Assembly (NCBI GenBank): GCA_034659475.1 | Contig: JAYEHK010000158.1 | Location: 1-9,520, forward strand | Direction: 5' to 3' | Length of the DNA: 9,520 nucleotides | DNA from: JAYEHK01 sp034659475 | GTDB taxonomy: Bacteria > Bacillota > Syntrophomonadia > Syntrophomonadales > Syntrophomonadaceae | Part shown: positions 1-6,413 of the stretch, piece after piece | How positions within the stretch are numbered: position 1 is the first letter of the stretch | Layout: each line of letters begins with the position of its first letter | The notes under the pieces: generated by a model | The model's input: only the letters and a program-made list of their open reading frames with translations | Databases searched by the model: none | Told to the model about the DNA's origin: nothing | Made by a program: the position numbers and the translations under genes

Positions 1-402
1 AGAAGAAAGCAATCGCCCCCAATATATAAAATTGTTTTTCAGCCACACACCGAACCGCCATTCATATACATAACTAGATATTATTCTCAGAACCTAGTCA
101 GATCAAATCACATTTAATATTTCAGAAAACATTCCCCCCCAATAAATTACTATACATATTTTAGCATATCACCCCATTATTGTGTCTAACCGATAAAATC
201 AAGACAATTAGCACAATAATCCTCACAGAAGATCTTAAGCAGGCCACCATAAGCTGTCACCTCACCCCATATCCTCTTTCTATAGCCGACTACCTCCCCC
301 CCGCACATCTTGCGATCACAAAATAAAAGCCGCTCCCTACATCGGAAACGACTCTTATACATTCCTGTTTCACTACAAATTAACACGCCAAGAACAATCA
401 AT
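1..402. other. Gene-poor left edge, no supported gene
   Basis: I see no convincing gene here. The stretch is AT-rich and contains three C tracts: five C at 16-20, seven C at 134-140 and seven C at 296-302. A minus-strand frame (186-410) could encode a 74-residue Cys-rich peptide, or 58 residues from an internal ATG. Its GTG start lies inside a hairpin repeat, it has no ribosome binding site and I recognise no family, so I do not call it. Confidence 0.5.
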
Positions 403-496
403 GCCAACACAGGGACGTTCTTTTTGTTGGCTGAAAATTTAACAGAAGTTCGATTTCACAACGCTCCAGTTGCTGTAGGGGATGCTTTCCATCATT
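403..496. repeat. 94-bp dispersed repeat, copy 1, with REP-like hairpin
   Basis: This segment matches 2611-2704 in direct orientation over 94 bases with 9 differences by eye (about 90% identity). It starts with a hairpin at 403-431: arms GCCAACA and TGTTGGC, seven perfect pairs around a 15-base loop containing GGGACGTTCTTTT. The remaining 65 bases are shared sequence without a hairpin. On the minus strand the shared part carries a frame reading GKHPLQQLERCEIELLLNF in this copy. In copy 2 it ends at a stop right at the hairpin, but here it reads through into the hairpin. Confidence 0.8.
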
Positions 497-506
497 GGTG
501 TAATGA

Positions 507-731
507 AGCGAAAACTTTCTGCACAAGGTAGGCTTTGTCTGCTGTTTTCAGAGCCAAACTAATGTAGAATGGTTTTATACAAACCCACAGGGATACTACC
601 GATACTACGAAATAGCTGATAGCCCCACGGCATTAGGAAACTTCTATGACAAGGCCAAGGTTACCCCCAACCCTCTAAGACTAACTGCCGGCGGTCGGCT
701 AACCTTAACGGGCGGGATTCCCACCCGTTAA
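507..731 (+). pseudogene. Orphan reading frame, C-terminal remnant of unknown protein
   Basis: From just after a TGA at 504-506 to a TAA at 729-731 one plus-strand frame stays open for 74 codons, with no credible start or ribosome binding site. The translation is protein-like, with segments such as VEWFYTNPQGYYRYYEIAD and a tail LTLTGGIPTR, and it is more GC-rich than its flanks. I do not recognise the family. The last codons and the stop lie inside a strong hairpin (705-731). It may be the 3' end of a decayed gene or of a mobile element. It could also be open by chance, since 74 codons without a stop is not strong evidence on its own. Confidence 0.3.
705..731. repeat. Strong hairpin, 8-bp perfect arms plus inner stem
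   Basis: The arms TTAACGGG (705-712) and CCCGTTAA (724-731) pair perfectly. After one C/A mismatch, GGG (714-716) pairs with CCC (720-722) around an ATT loop. No T-tract follows on either strand, so a Rho-independent terminator is not well supported. It coincides with the end of the orphan frame 507-731. Confidence 0.7.
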
Positions 732-1032
732 ATAAGTTAAGTGCCTGGCACAGGGTGCCCAAGAAGAAAAAAATCAAACTTTTAGATTATTAATGAAAAT
801 GGCACACAACGCTGCTAAATTCACTAAACGTTGAAAATCAGCTCGACATGGACCTGGTTTTCAAACATGGTAACTGATACTGTATGTTTGCCATGCTGGC
901 GCTGATCCTGTTAATTATATATGGATCCCTGTAGAGTAAGATTCAAATGTCAGGGGCAAGGTTCCCCTAACATATTGGGTGAATATCTAGCGCCTTAGGG
1001 TGGGCAATAGCCCCGCCTTCATGGCACTTTAA
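732..1032. other. Intergenic region with degenerate scraps only
   Basis: No intact gene is visible. It contains a short palindrome GTGCCTGGCAC (741-751), a possible Rhs-like scrap at 874-939, and a weak hairpin with AGGGG and CCCCT arms near 951-967. That hairpin lies downstream of lysO but lacks a T-tract, so I do not call it a terminator. Confidence 0.5.
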
Positions 1033-1929
1033 TCAATTCACACCAAAAAGAGAAAAGAGCAGTAATGGCACCATTAATGACAGTACTATACCATTATAAA
1101 TAGCCAGTACCGTAAATTTTTCATCCAGATTCTGCTTTATTACGGGAAGTGTTACATCCAGTGTAGAAGCCCCACCCACTGCAATGGGTGCCAGATTTGA
1201 GAAACGTGCCAGGATTGGGCCCACAACAAAGGTCAGTAATTCCCGCATCAAGTTGGAAAGCAACGTTAACACCCCAGCATCATATCCCCCCTGCTGACTC
1301 ACTATCGCAGCACCAAAGGAATAAAATACCATCGTCCCAGAAATAGCCGCCGAATCTACTAGATTATCACCAAGTAGAACCCCTGCCAACAAACCTCCGG
1401 TTAAACTACCTATAGTAATTAGGATAGGAACTACAATATAGCAGAGCATTCCACGACCTGATTCAAGCATCATATTCAAAGCATTTTTGAGACTCGCACC
1501 AATCCCTATACAGATAAGTACCAATGCAAAATTAATCATAAAAGGTGATAAACCGGATGGAATAAAACCGCAGTATTTGCCAGCAATAATCCCCATAATT
1601 ATACTGCCAAACACCTTCACCAAAAAAAGCAGTTCACCCTTCATACTTTTCTCACACCTAATACTAGAGGATTTGAGATGCTGTTTAAACAGCAGTCTCT
1701 CCCACAAAACTACAGCGATGACACTAAATGAAGTCGCACTAAGACAATAAATAGCAGCCTTTAAGCCAGCTATAGGAATAGCATTCAGTATATGGACATC
1801 ACTACCGATTCTTATACCCATCCCCAACAAAATTATGTAAAGCCCCGCCAGGATTAAGCTATCTATATAAACTGCAAGATATTTTTGAAATACAATACCT
1901 ACAACAAGGCAAACTATCGCCATCCACAT
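1033..1929 (-). CDS. lysO: LysO-family lysine exporter
   Basis: Predicted inner-membrane L-lysine exporter of 298 residues, close to the roughly 299 of E. coli LysO (YbjE). The protein is a chain of about eight hydrophobic helices. The family C-terminal signature is clear: a membrane-embedded MREL segment with Glu230, then GGASTLDVTLPVIKQN with Asp258. These two acidic residues correspond to the Glu and Asp reported as essential in the E. coli protein. I start at 1929, not at the upstream ATG (1974), because GGGAGG lies 11 bases before 1929 and the predicted promoter would place transcription near 1976. A second in-frame ATG follows at 1923. The gene appears monocistronic and has no lysine riboswitch in its short leader. 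Family assignment is firm; the exported substrate is inferred from the family. Confidence 0.87.
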   Translation of the reverse strand: MWMAIVCLVVGIVFQKYLAVYIDSLILAGLYIILLGMGIRIGSDVHILNAIPIAGLKAAIYCLSATSFSVIAVVLWERLLFKQHLKSSSIRCEKSMKGELLFLVKVFGSIIMGIIAGKYCGFIPSGLSPFMINFALVLICIGIGASLKNALNMMLESGRGMLCYIVVPILITIGSLTGGLLAGVLLGDNLVDSAAISGTMVFYSFGAAIVSQQGGYDAGVLTLLSNLMRELLTFVVGPILARFSNLAPIAVGGASTLDVTLPVIKQNLDEKFTVLAIYNGIVLSLMVPLLLFSLFGVN

Positions 1930-1958
1930 CCGGTATGTTTCCTCCCTCAACAACTTTG

Positions 1959-1973
1959 TGCATCTAAAATGCA
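1959..1973 (-). promoter_or_regulatory. Palindrome in lysO leader, possible operator
   Basis: TGCAT and ATGCA form a 15-base inverted repeat with a 5-base centre. It begins about ten bases downstream of the -10 box and so would sit at the start of the lysO transcript. The position fits an operator or a 5' stabilising hairpin, but no regulator is evident nearby. Confidence 0.3.
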
Positions 1974-1982
1974 ACAGAAATA

Positions 1983-2010
1983 ATTATACACCTGTTTACA
2001 AACCTGGCAA
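1983..2010 (-). promoter_or_regulatory. Sigma-A type promoter of lysO
   Basis: On the minus strand a -35 TTGCCA (2005-2010) and a perfect -10 TATAAT (1983-1988) are separated by 16 bases. The expected start site is near 1976, giving a leader of about 47 bases before the chosen ATG at 1929. This makes lysO independent of the gene at 2243-2566. Confidence 0.75.
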
Positions 2011-2060
2011 GCTAAACTTGAACGCTTATAGATTTGAAAACCTTCAGCATGTTTTGGGCA

Positions 2061-2098
2061 TAAAAAAACCGCCCTTGCTTCATACTCAGACGGTTTAA
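2061..2098 (-). terminator. Rho-independent terminator, minus strand
   Basis: On the minus strand AAACCGTC pairs with GGGCGGTTT, including one G-U pair, around a loop of about 14 bases, and is followed directly by a run of seven T. It lies about 145 bases after the stop of the membrane-protein gene at 2243 and upstream of the lysO promoter. It therefore probably ends transcription from 2566 and insulates lysO. The sequence just before it (2101-2118) contains GGGTCAAAGGGACCGG, which can itself fold into a small hairpin. Confidence 0.7.
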
Positions 2099-2242
2099 TA
2101 ACCGGTCCCTTTGACCCTATTCTATTTTACACCGCACACTGCTTTGCCTTCTTATTGTTATGTGCAATTAGGTCGGTGCAGTTCTGCCCAGCTTTTATGT
2201 CGTTAAATAGAGATAATATCTCACATCATGATAATCTTATTT

Positions 2243-2566
2243 TTATAAGTTTTTCACCTTTACTGATACTCTTATAAAAAATAACCACCAAACCAGAATA
2301 AACGCATAACCTGCAAATACATAAAACGCCCACAAATCACCTTGTTTTAAGTGGATAATAAGATGTAGAAATTCATTTGCTGCTTGCATACCTATACTGT
2401 TAATCAAGCTTATTATGGGAACCGTAATCACTATTGCTAAATTAATTATTGAAAACAAGCGATTTCTTTTTCGTATAATGGTCAAAATTGAAACACCAAA
2501 AGTTATTATCAGAAGGGAATAATATAGAATCCAAAACCAAGCAGGTATATTTGATGTAGCTGGCAT
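2243..2566 (-). CDS. Small three-helix membrane protein, unknown function
   Basis: A 107-residue hydrophobic protein with three predicted membrane helices, around residues 7-31, 36-59 and 76-99. Basic loops KRNR and VKVK flank the helices. The aromatic start (IPAWFWILYY) and the WW pair in the last helix resemble an uncharacterised membrane protein group common in Firmicutes, but I cannot attach a function. The start is well supported: GGGAGGGA lies six to seven bases before the ATG. A hairpin repeat (2611-2639) sits directly upstream, where the promoter or leader should be. The gene has its own downstream terminator near 2061-2098. Confidence 0.8.
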   Translation of the reverse strand: MPATSNIPAWFWILYYSLLIITFGVSILTIIRKRNRLFSIINLAIVITVPIISLINSIGMQAANEFLHLIIHLKQGDLWAFYVFAGYAFILVWWLFFIRVSVKVKNL

Positions 2567-2610
2567 TTTGGTCCCTCCCTATCGTATAAACCTTCTAGGC
2601 CAACATATGG

Positions 2611-2704
2611 GCCAACATAGGGACGTTCTTTTTGTTGGCTAAAAGTTTAACAGAAGTTCGATTTCATCACGCTCCAGTTGTTGTAGGGAATGTTTTCCAT
2701 TATT
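2611..2704. repeat. 94-bp dispersed repeat, copy 2, with REP-like hairpin
   Basis: Direct-orientation copy of 403-496, about 90% identical. The hairpin at 2611-2639 has the same GCCAACA/TGTTGGC arms and differs from copy 1 by one loop base. The 5' arm is partly duplicated just to the left: GGCCAACATA occurs at 2598-2607 and again at 2610-2619. It separates the possible small ORF (2639-2740) from the membrane-protein gene (2566), with the ORF's stop codon touching the hairpin. Confidence 0.8.
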
Positions 2705-2740
2705 CACAGCTAGGATAGATGCCATTTTCCCTTTTTTCAC
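2639..2740 (-). CDS. Possible 33-residue peptide ORF
   Basis: A short frame with a good translation signal: GGGGGAGG (2747-2754) lies six bases before a GTG start at 2740. The peptide begins VKKGKMASILAVNNG and ends LQQLERDEIELLLNF, a basic N-terminus followed by an acidic amphipathic helix. The stop TAG overlaps the first base of the repeat hairpin. The last 19 codons are repeated at copy 1 (403-496). There three of the six differing codons are synonymous, weak support for past coding. It could be a real small protein, or the tail of a decayed gene that happens to have a purine-rich stretch in front. No family recognised. Confidence 0.35.
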   Translation of the reverse strand: MKKGKMASILAVNNGKHSLQQLERDEIELLLNF

Positions 2741-2865
2741 ACCTTGCCTCCCCCTTCAACCGATAGCAACAATCTTATTCTCGTTGACAAATCACTATCA
2801 TTTTTCAAGCTGACTCATTCCCATAATAACTAGTTTCCGCAATAAAGTCCCAATTCCTTCCTATG

Positions 2866-2893
2866 GAGACAAGGGGAAGTTTCATTTTGTCTC
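2866..2893. repeat. REP-like hairpin, diverged copy
   Basis: The arms GAGACAA (2866-2872) and TTGTCTC (2887-2893) pair perfectly over seven bases around a 14-base loop, GGGGAAGTTTCATT. The loop resembles the AGGGACGTTCTTTT loop of the hairpins at 403 and 2611, while the arms are unrelated. This fits a family in which the loop is conserved and the stem varies compensatorily. Confidence 0.55.
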
Positions 2894-3032
2894 ATCCACA
2901 GTGACTCGCCCTCACCCAGCACCCATTTTCATCAGTAGTTGCGTGTGTCCATTTTTGTTTGAATTCCCCCTGATTTCTCCACCAGACCCCAGCGTTACCA
3001 TCACAAATGGGTTCATTTAAATTTCTTAACAA
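2892..3032 (-). pseudogene. Orphan 46-residue frame after the 113-residue ORF
   Basis: A minus-strand frame open from a TTG at 3032 to a TGA at 2892-2894 encodes a Trp-rich, protein-like stretch with segments GNAGVWWRNQGEFKQKW and GCWVRASHCG. It overlaps the end of the 113-residue ORF in another frame, has no ribosome binding site, and its stop codon overlaps the hairpin at 2866-2893. It could be the 3' remnant of a lost gene. I do not recognise the family, and the short length makes chance possible. Confidence 0.25.
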
Positions 3033-3354
3033 TGCTTATAATAGCATCTTCATATTTACTGCATTTCACATCCGCAAAGCCTTTGATTCGCAATGTTTTC
3101 TCTGTCGCTGCTTTTTGGCTTAAATTAAAACCAAAAGGAAATATGGGCACCGGTACATCGTTCTCACAAATAATTGTTGCTGCAGAATCTAGTAAAACCG
3201 GATCTTTGAGCCACTGAGTATTGAGGTACTGGTAGGAATATGTCTTACCTTTCGCAAAATTAATCTGCCATTTACCCTCTTCATATGCACAGTTGCTTAT
3301 CTCTTCAGTTTTATCCTCACCTTTTACGAGTATGAGGTGTTTTTCAATATTCAA
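3013..3354 (-). CDS. Hypothetical protein, possibly an N-terminal fragment
   Basis: A 113-residue soluble protein starting at TTG (3354), with a weak AGGA about 13 bases upstream. No ATG gives a comparable product. Residues 1-68 form a beta-rich unit (LILVKGEDKTEEISNCAYEE, then a GKTYSYQYLNTQWL segment). This reminds me of the N-terminal unit of large Firmicutes AAA/helicase-type proteins. That is a memory-level resemblance and could be wrong. Residues from about 70 on (PVPIFPFGFNLSQKAATEKT and following) read like a different sequence. The ORF may therefore be a truncated gene fused to foreign DNA. The region 2892-3032, overlapping its end in another frame, also looks like gene debris. Confidence 0.5.
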   Translation of the reverse strand: MNIEKHLILVKGEDKTEEISNCAYEEGKWQINFAKGKTYSYQYLNTQWLKDPVLLDSAATIICENDVPVPIFPFGFNLSQKAATEKTLRIKGFADVKCSKYEDAIISIVKKFK

Positions 3355-3473
3355 TTTTACAGCTTATTCCTTTCGTTGAGTCGGGGGAGATGAAGATGTG
3401 ACACCTTCAGGAATTAATCAGATAGACCATTGGGGATTATTCTATGGATTCTAAGAAGTCCTATATATAGCTT

Positions 3474-3941
3474 TTATCTGCTACACAGTTTTACGAATTC
3501 TTCTGGCATTGAGATACGTTTGGCGGTTTCTTCAATAGATAATCCTTTACCCAAGAACCTTCTGGCTACGCTTTCTAAAGATTCTCCGACTTCGACAATA
3601 TACATATCCGGATCATAAAACCTAACCACCCGCTGTCCCCAAGGTTGTTCTTTGATTCCATGGATAAACTCCAGGGAATCAATATTTTGAATCCTTGCCA
3701 GGAAACCCTCCAAATCATCTTCTTCAAAATAAAGTTCGCAATTATTTGATCTTCGAGTTATGTCATCCGGTCCTGCATTAATCAAAGCTGCATAATGTGC
3801 TTTTAAATGGATCGCGAAGTCACCCTCAAACGTCACATTTTCACCAAAATCATATTTTACTTTTTGGTTCATCACATTTTTGTAAAACCTTTTGGAAACC
3901 TCAATATCATCCACAACGATAAGTGGACAGATGTACTTCAT
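3474..3941 (-). CDS. VOC-superfamily (glyoxalase/bleomycin-resistance fold) protein
   Basis: A 155-residue protein of the vicinal oxygen chelate fold, a group covering glyoxalases, dioxygenases and drug-binding resistance proteins. The two beta-alpha-beta-beta-beta modules are recognisable: ICPLIVVDDIEVSKRFYKNV opens the first, and CELYFEEDDLEGFLARI through WGQRVVRFYDPDMYIVEVGE forms the second. The closing FYDPD...IVEVGE motif is typical. The substrate cannot be told. The last 30 residues (SVARRFLGKGLSIEETAKRI and beyond) form an extra helical, HTH-like tail not required by the fold. I start at 3941, because GAAGG lies ten bases before that ATG. The longer TTG start (3962) would put the binding site inside the gene. 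Neighbours give no functional hint. Confidence 0.88.
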   Translation of the reverse strand: MKYICPLIVVDDIEVSKRFYKNVMNQKVKYDFGENVTFEGDFAIHLKAHYAALINAGPDDITRRSNNCELYFEEDDLEGFLARIQNIDSLEFIHGIKEQPWGQRVVRFYDPDMYIVEVGESLESVARRFLGKGLSIEETAKRISMPEEFVKLCSR

Positions 3942-4044
3942 TTTTTTCTTACCTTCTTTCAACAGAATTATTTGGTTAGCTATTTAGCTTCATGGTTAAA
4001 TATGAATTATGAGAAGTGTACTCATTTCATTGTTTTATTCATTT

Positions 4045-4955
4045 CTAATTATCTGCCACCTTTAATTTGAACCAATACAAAATAGTATTATCCCCGTTCC
4101 CCCAATCAACTGTTAGTATCAATATATATTCTCCATCTTCTTTAGGAGAAATCATGGTATTTTGATGTAACAGGTATGGTGATGTAGAATTATCTTGGTT
4201 AAATCGTTGGAGCATAAGCCTAGGTGTATTTAACCCTTGCACTTCAGCGACTTTGAATACAAGTTTAGATTCCGGCCTAACTATATTTGACTTTAGCTTA
4301 TCAACCCATTCCTCATTCATTCCAAAACAGGTATTCCCGGTTATCTCCCCGGCTCGGCCTGTAAAGTTTGCATCGCCCTTATCCCAATAAATCCTATGAT
4401 TATCATTAAGTATCTCTACCTTCGGCCAAGTGAACGGGTATGCAAAAACGCCACAAATATGGTCAAAATCTGCAATTTCCTGGTTTGATCCTCCACTGGC
4501 ACCTTCTTTTCTTTGCAAGATATAGCCCTTATACCATTCCTTACCGGTACTCCACTTTCTATCCAAAGGGTATTCTTGAAGCAATACAGAACACGCACTT
4601 GCCATAATATATTCTTTTAACCCGTCTTCCTGGCTTATTTCCAAACTCTTTAGCATGTATCTTAAAGCATCATCTCTAAGAATTAAAATTTCATAATAAT
4701 CCTTGCTTCCGTTTATATAATCATTCGGATTAGAAGATAATCGTTTAGCCTCTAAATCATGAACCATCGCATCTATTTTTTTGTCAATTACCATGCCTGT
4801 ATTACTTTGGTTATGCTGCTGCCCATTCACTACTCTAGTTGGTGAAACTTCATCTTTCGAAGTGTTACTATTGGAGCACATCCTGATAGTACAACCGCGA
4901 GCATTATCGCGAGGATGAAAATAGCACTATTCCTTGAGTAAAGTTTTTCAAACAT
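4045..4955 (-). pseudogene. Predicted lipoprotein gene, frameshifted at the lipobox
   Basis: The body (4045-4881, 278 codons from an ATG) lacks any signal sequence. Directly upstream in another frame lies an unmistakable lipoprotein signal: ATG at 4955 with AAAGGTG about nine bases before it, then MFEKLYSRNSAIFILAIMLA and a VVLSGC lipobox. The two join naturally as LSGC-SNSNTSKDE if one TG of the TGTG at 4877-4880 is removed, so a 2-base duplication at the lipobox codon breaks the gene. As written, the signal frame runs on for about a dozen codons to a stop. The mature part has a region resembling an uncharacterised Firmicutes domain (DYYEILILRDDALRYMLKS, then EYIMASACSVLLQE and WSTGKEWY). 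A C-terminal beta-rich region ends with GEYILILTVDWGNGDN. Function unknown. Sequencing error, recent inactivation or slippage-controlled expression are all possible. Confidence 0.8.
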
Positions 4956-5131
4956 AGTCTGCATCACCTTTCTTGCTTAAGCTTAGGCCACCAACAATTA
5001 ACAGAAAAAGCAACCTGTAGTAATTTCATTTGCATTAAAGGGTCTCCAACGGGACCGGATTATAGGCGCCATTATATGGATGATGCGAACCTATCAAATC
5101 TATAATATCAGTGGTTTAAAATATTTGTATA

Positions 5132-6148
5132 TTACTCATACACCTTTTCCAACTGATTTATTAAATGATTATGATTCTGGCATATGCCCATTTTATTCCA
5201 TTCTAAATATAATTCGGGACTAAACACCATCTTATTTTTAAAAAAATAAAATTTAATAGATTCTATCTTTAAACTATCCGTAAATTTTAATTCTGTCATA
5301 TTTATCGCACCCATGATAATATCATCCTTTATAAATAGAATTGCATCACAACGTGGAATTAATTTAACAATTAATTCTGTCTTTTTCCCATCTCGTTCAA
5401 AAGATAATTTCTTCAAGGAAAATATGCTCTCATCAAATTCCAATTCGATTTCATCTACCGAATAAGCAAAAAACTCATCAAAGTATTTATACACTTCATC
5501 AAGCTGATATTCCCAGTATGCCCACCATGTTTCTTCAAGCTCCTTGTTCGCCAAATTTATAACTTTATCAATTTCTTTTAATATATCTCCTTTAAAATGC
5601 CGTTCTGATTCTCTAATTGTTTTGATATAAAAATTCTTGACTAATTCAAGGCTGTCGTTGATAACCGTTAATATTCTATACCATCCAAAGTCATCACAAT
5701 ACCCAAGATGAGTCATTGCATTACGCATTTTCCCAAGTGATACCAATACTTCATAATTCCTATTTGATAATTCTTCTTTAAATATGGATTTTAGGATATC
5801 TATACTCTTTTTGTAGTCAATGGTTTTGTATGTGATATCAACTCTATTCTCTACCCAATAATCCATATGAGAATCACTGCTATTTTCTACATACTTCTGA
5901 TGTAACAGCCTTGCAATGAAATCATCCGTTACATCAACCGTAAAAATTAACAATTCATTTACATCGTACAATATTTTTTTTGTAAACAGCTCAATCGCGT
6001 TATGAAATGCTATTGTAGAAAATTTTAATTCGCTAAAATACTCGTCGATATCTAATCCCATATCATCAATATTTTCTAAAAATACTTTATAATGAATCAA
6101 CCCAAATCTTAAAGAATCAATTCCATTATTCATCATATGAAACTGCAT
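5132..6148 (-). CDS. HEPN-type protein, candidate ribonuclease
   Basis: A 338-residue soluble protein. Residues about 40-200 look like a HEPN domain. An opening helix (STIAFHNAIELFTKKIL) has the common NAIEL...K pattern, and a later helix carries KMRNAMTHLGY with Arg142, Asn143 and His147, matching the R-x4-6-H motif. In catalytically active HEPN families this motif cleaves RNA. The C-terminal region (about 215-338, with WWAYWEYQLDEVYKYFDEFF and then a beta-rich part) is not recognised. The start is firm: GGAGGG lies five bases before the ATG. The gene is AT-rich, unlike the upstream PLD gene. HEPN proteins are frequent in toxin-antitoxin, abortive-infection and restriction-linked systems, so a defence role is plausible but inferred. 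No antitoxin is visible in the 265 bases upstream or 175 downstream. Confidence 0.85.
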   Translation of the reverse strand: MQFHMMNNGIDSLRFGLIHYKVFLENIDDMGLDIDEYFSELKFSTIAFHNAIELFTKKILYDVNELLIFTVDVTDDFIARLLHQKYVENSSDSHMDYWVENRVDITYKTIDYKKSIDILKSIFKEELSNRNYEVLVSLGKMRNAMTHLGYCDDFGWYRILTVINDSLELVKNFYIKTIRESERHFKGDILKEIDKVINLANKELEETWWAYWEYQLDEVYKYFDEFFAYSVDEIELEFDESIFSLKKLSFERDGKKTELIVKLIPRCDAILFIKDDIIMGAINMTELKFTDSLKIESIKFYFFKNKMVFSPELYLEWNKMGICQNHNHLINQLEKVYE

Positions 6149-6413
6149 TATTTCCCTCCAATTGAAATCCGTAAGTAATAATGTTAACTACATCTTTCAG
6201 CTTCCCATTATTAGCCTAATGTGCAGCTCACAACTCAGCAGGAATAGTTGGTTATAAACATACTGGAAGTTGCATTATTAGCATTAATTATTTTTACAAA
6301 TGGTACTTTCTAATTATTTCTGCATATTTACCGCGTTTTGGTAGTATAAATCACTTTTCAAGCAATTCTAAAGCAGCTTTATAATTTTCATGCCAAGGTC
6401 ATGCCAATTTCGT
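6149..6413 (-). other. Spacer between PLD and HEPN genes
   Basis: This AT-rich spacer separates two co-directional genes. Its right end (6351-6413) continues the PLD reading frame after the annotated stop; PWHENYKAALELLEK and a TGA lie at 6351-6398, and I treat this as probable C-terminal debris of that gene. The remaining 200 bases before the HEPN ribosome binding site contain no gene I can support. No clear terminator or promoter stands out, so I cannot say whether the two genes are co-transcribed. Confidence 0.5.

Noticed and set aside
186..410. 74-residue Cys-rich minus-strand ORF
   Set aside because: The GTG start lies in the repeat hairpin, no ribosome binding site precedes either possible start, and no family is recognisable. 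Kept only as a note in the left-edge entry.
310..531. 73-residue plus-strand ORF
   Set aside because: It runs through the hairpin repeat, and the repeat's second copy does not preserve a comparable product. No start signal.
951..967. Terminator after lysO
   Set aside because: A 5-bp AGGGG/CCCCT hairpin lies about 65 bases past the stop without a T-tract.
1930..2240. Lysine riboswitch upstream of lysO
   Set aside because: The leader between the TATAAT promoter (1983-1988) and the ATG is only about 47 bases, and the upstream terminator at 2061-2098 lies before that promoter. There is no room for an L-box.
5039..5057. Terminator after the HEPN gene
   Set aside because: A GGTC/GACC hairpin exists about 80 bases past the stop, but the stem is short, with a mismatch, and no T-tract follows on the minus strand.
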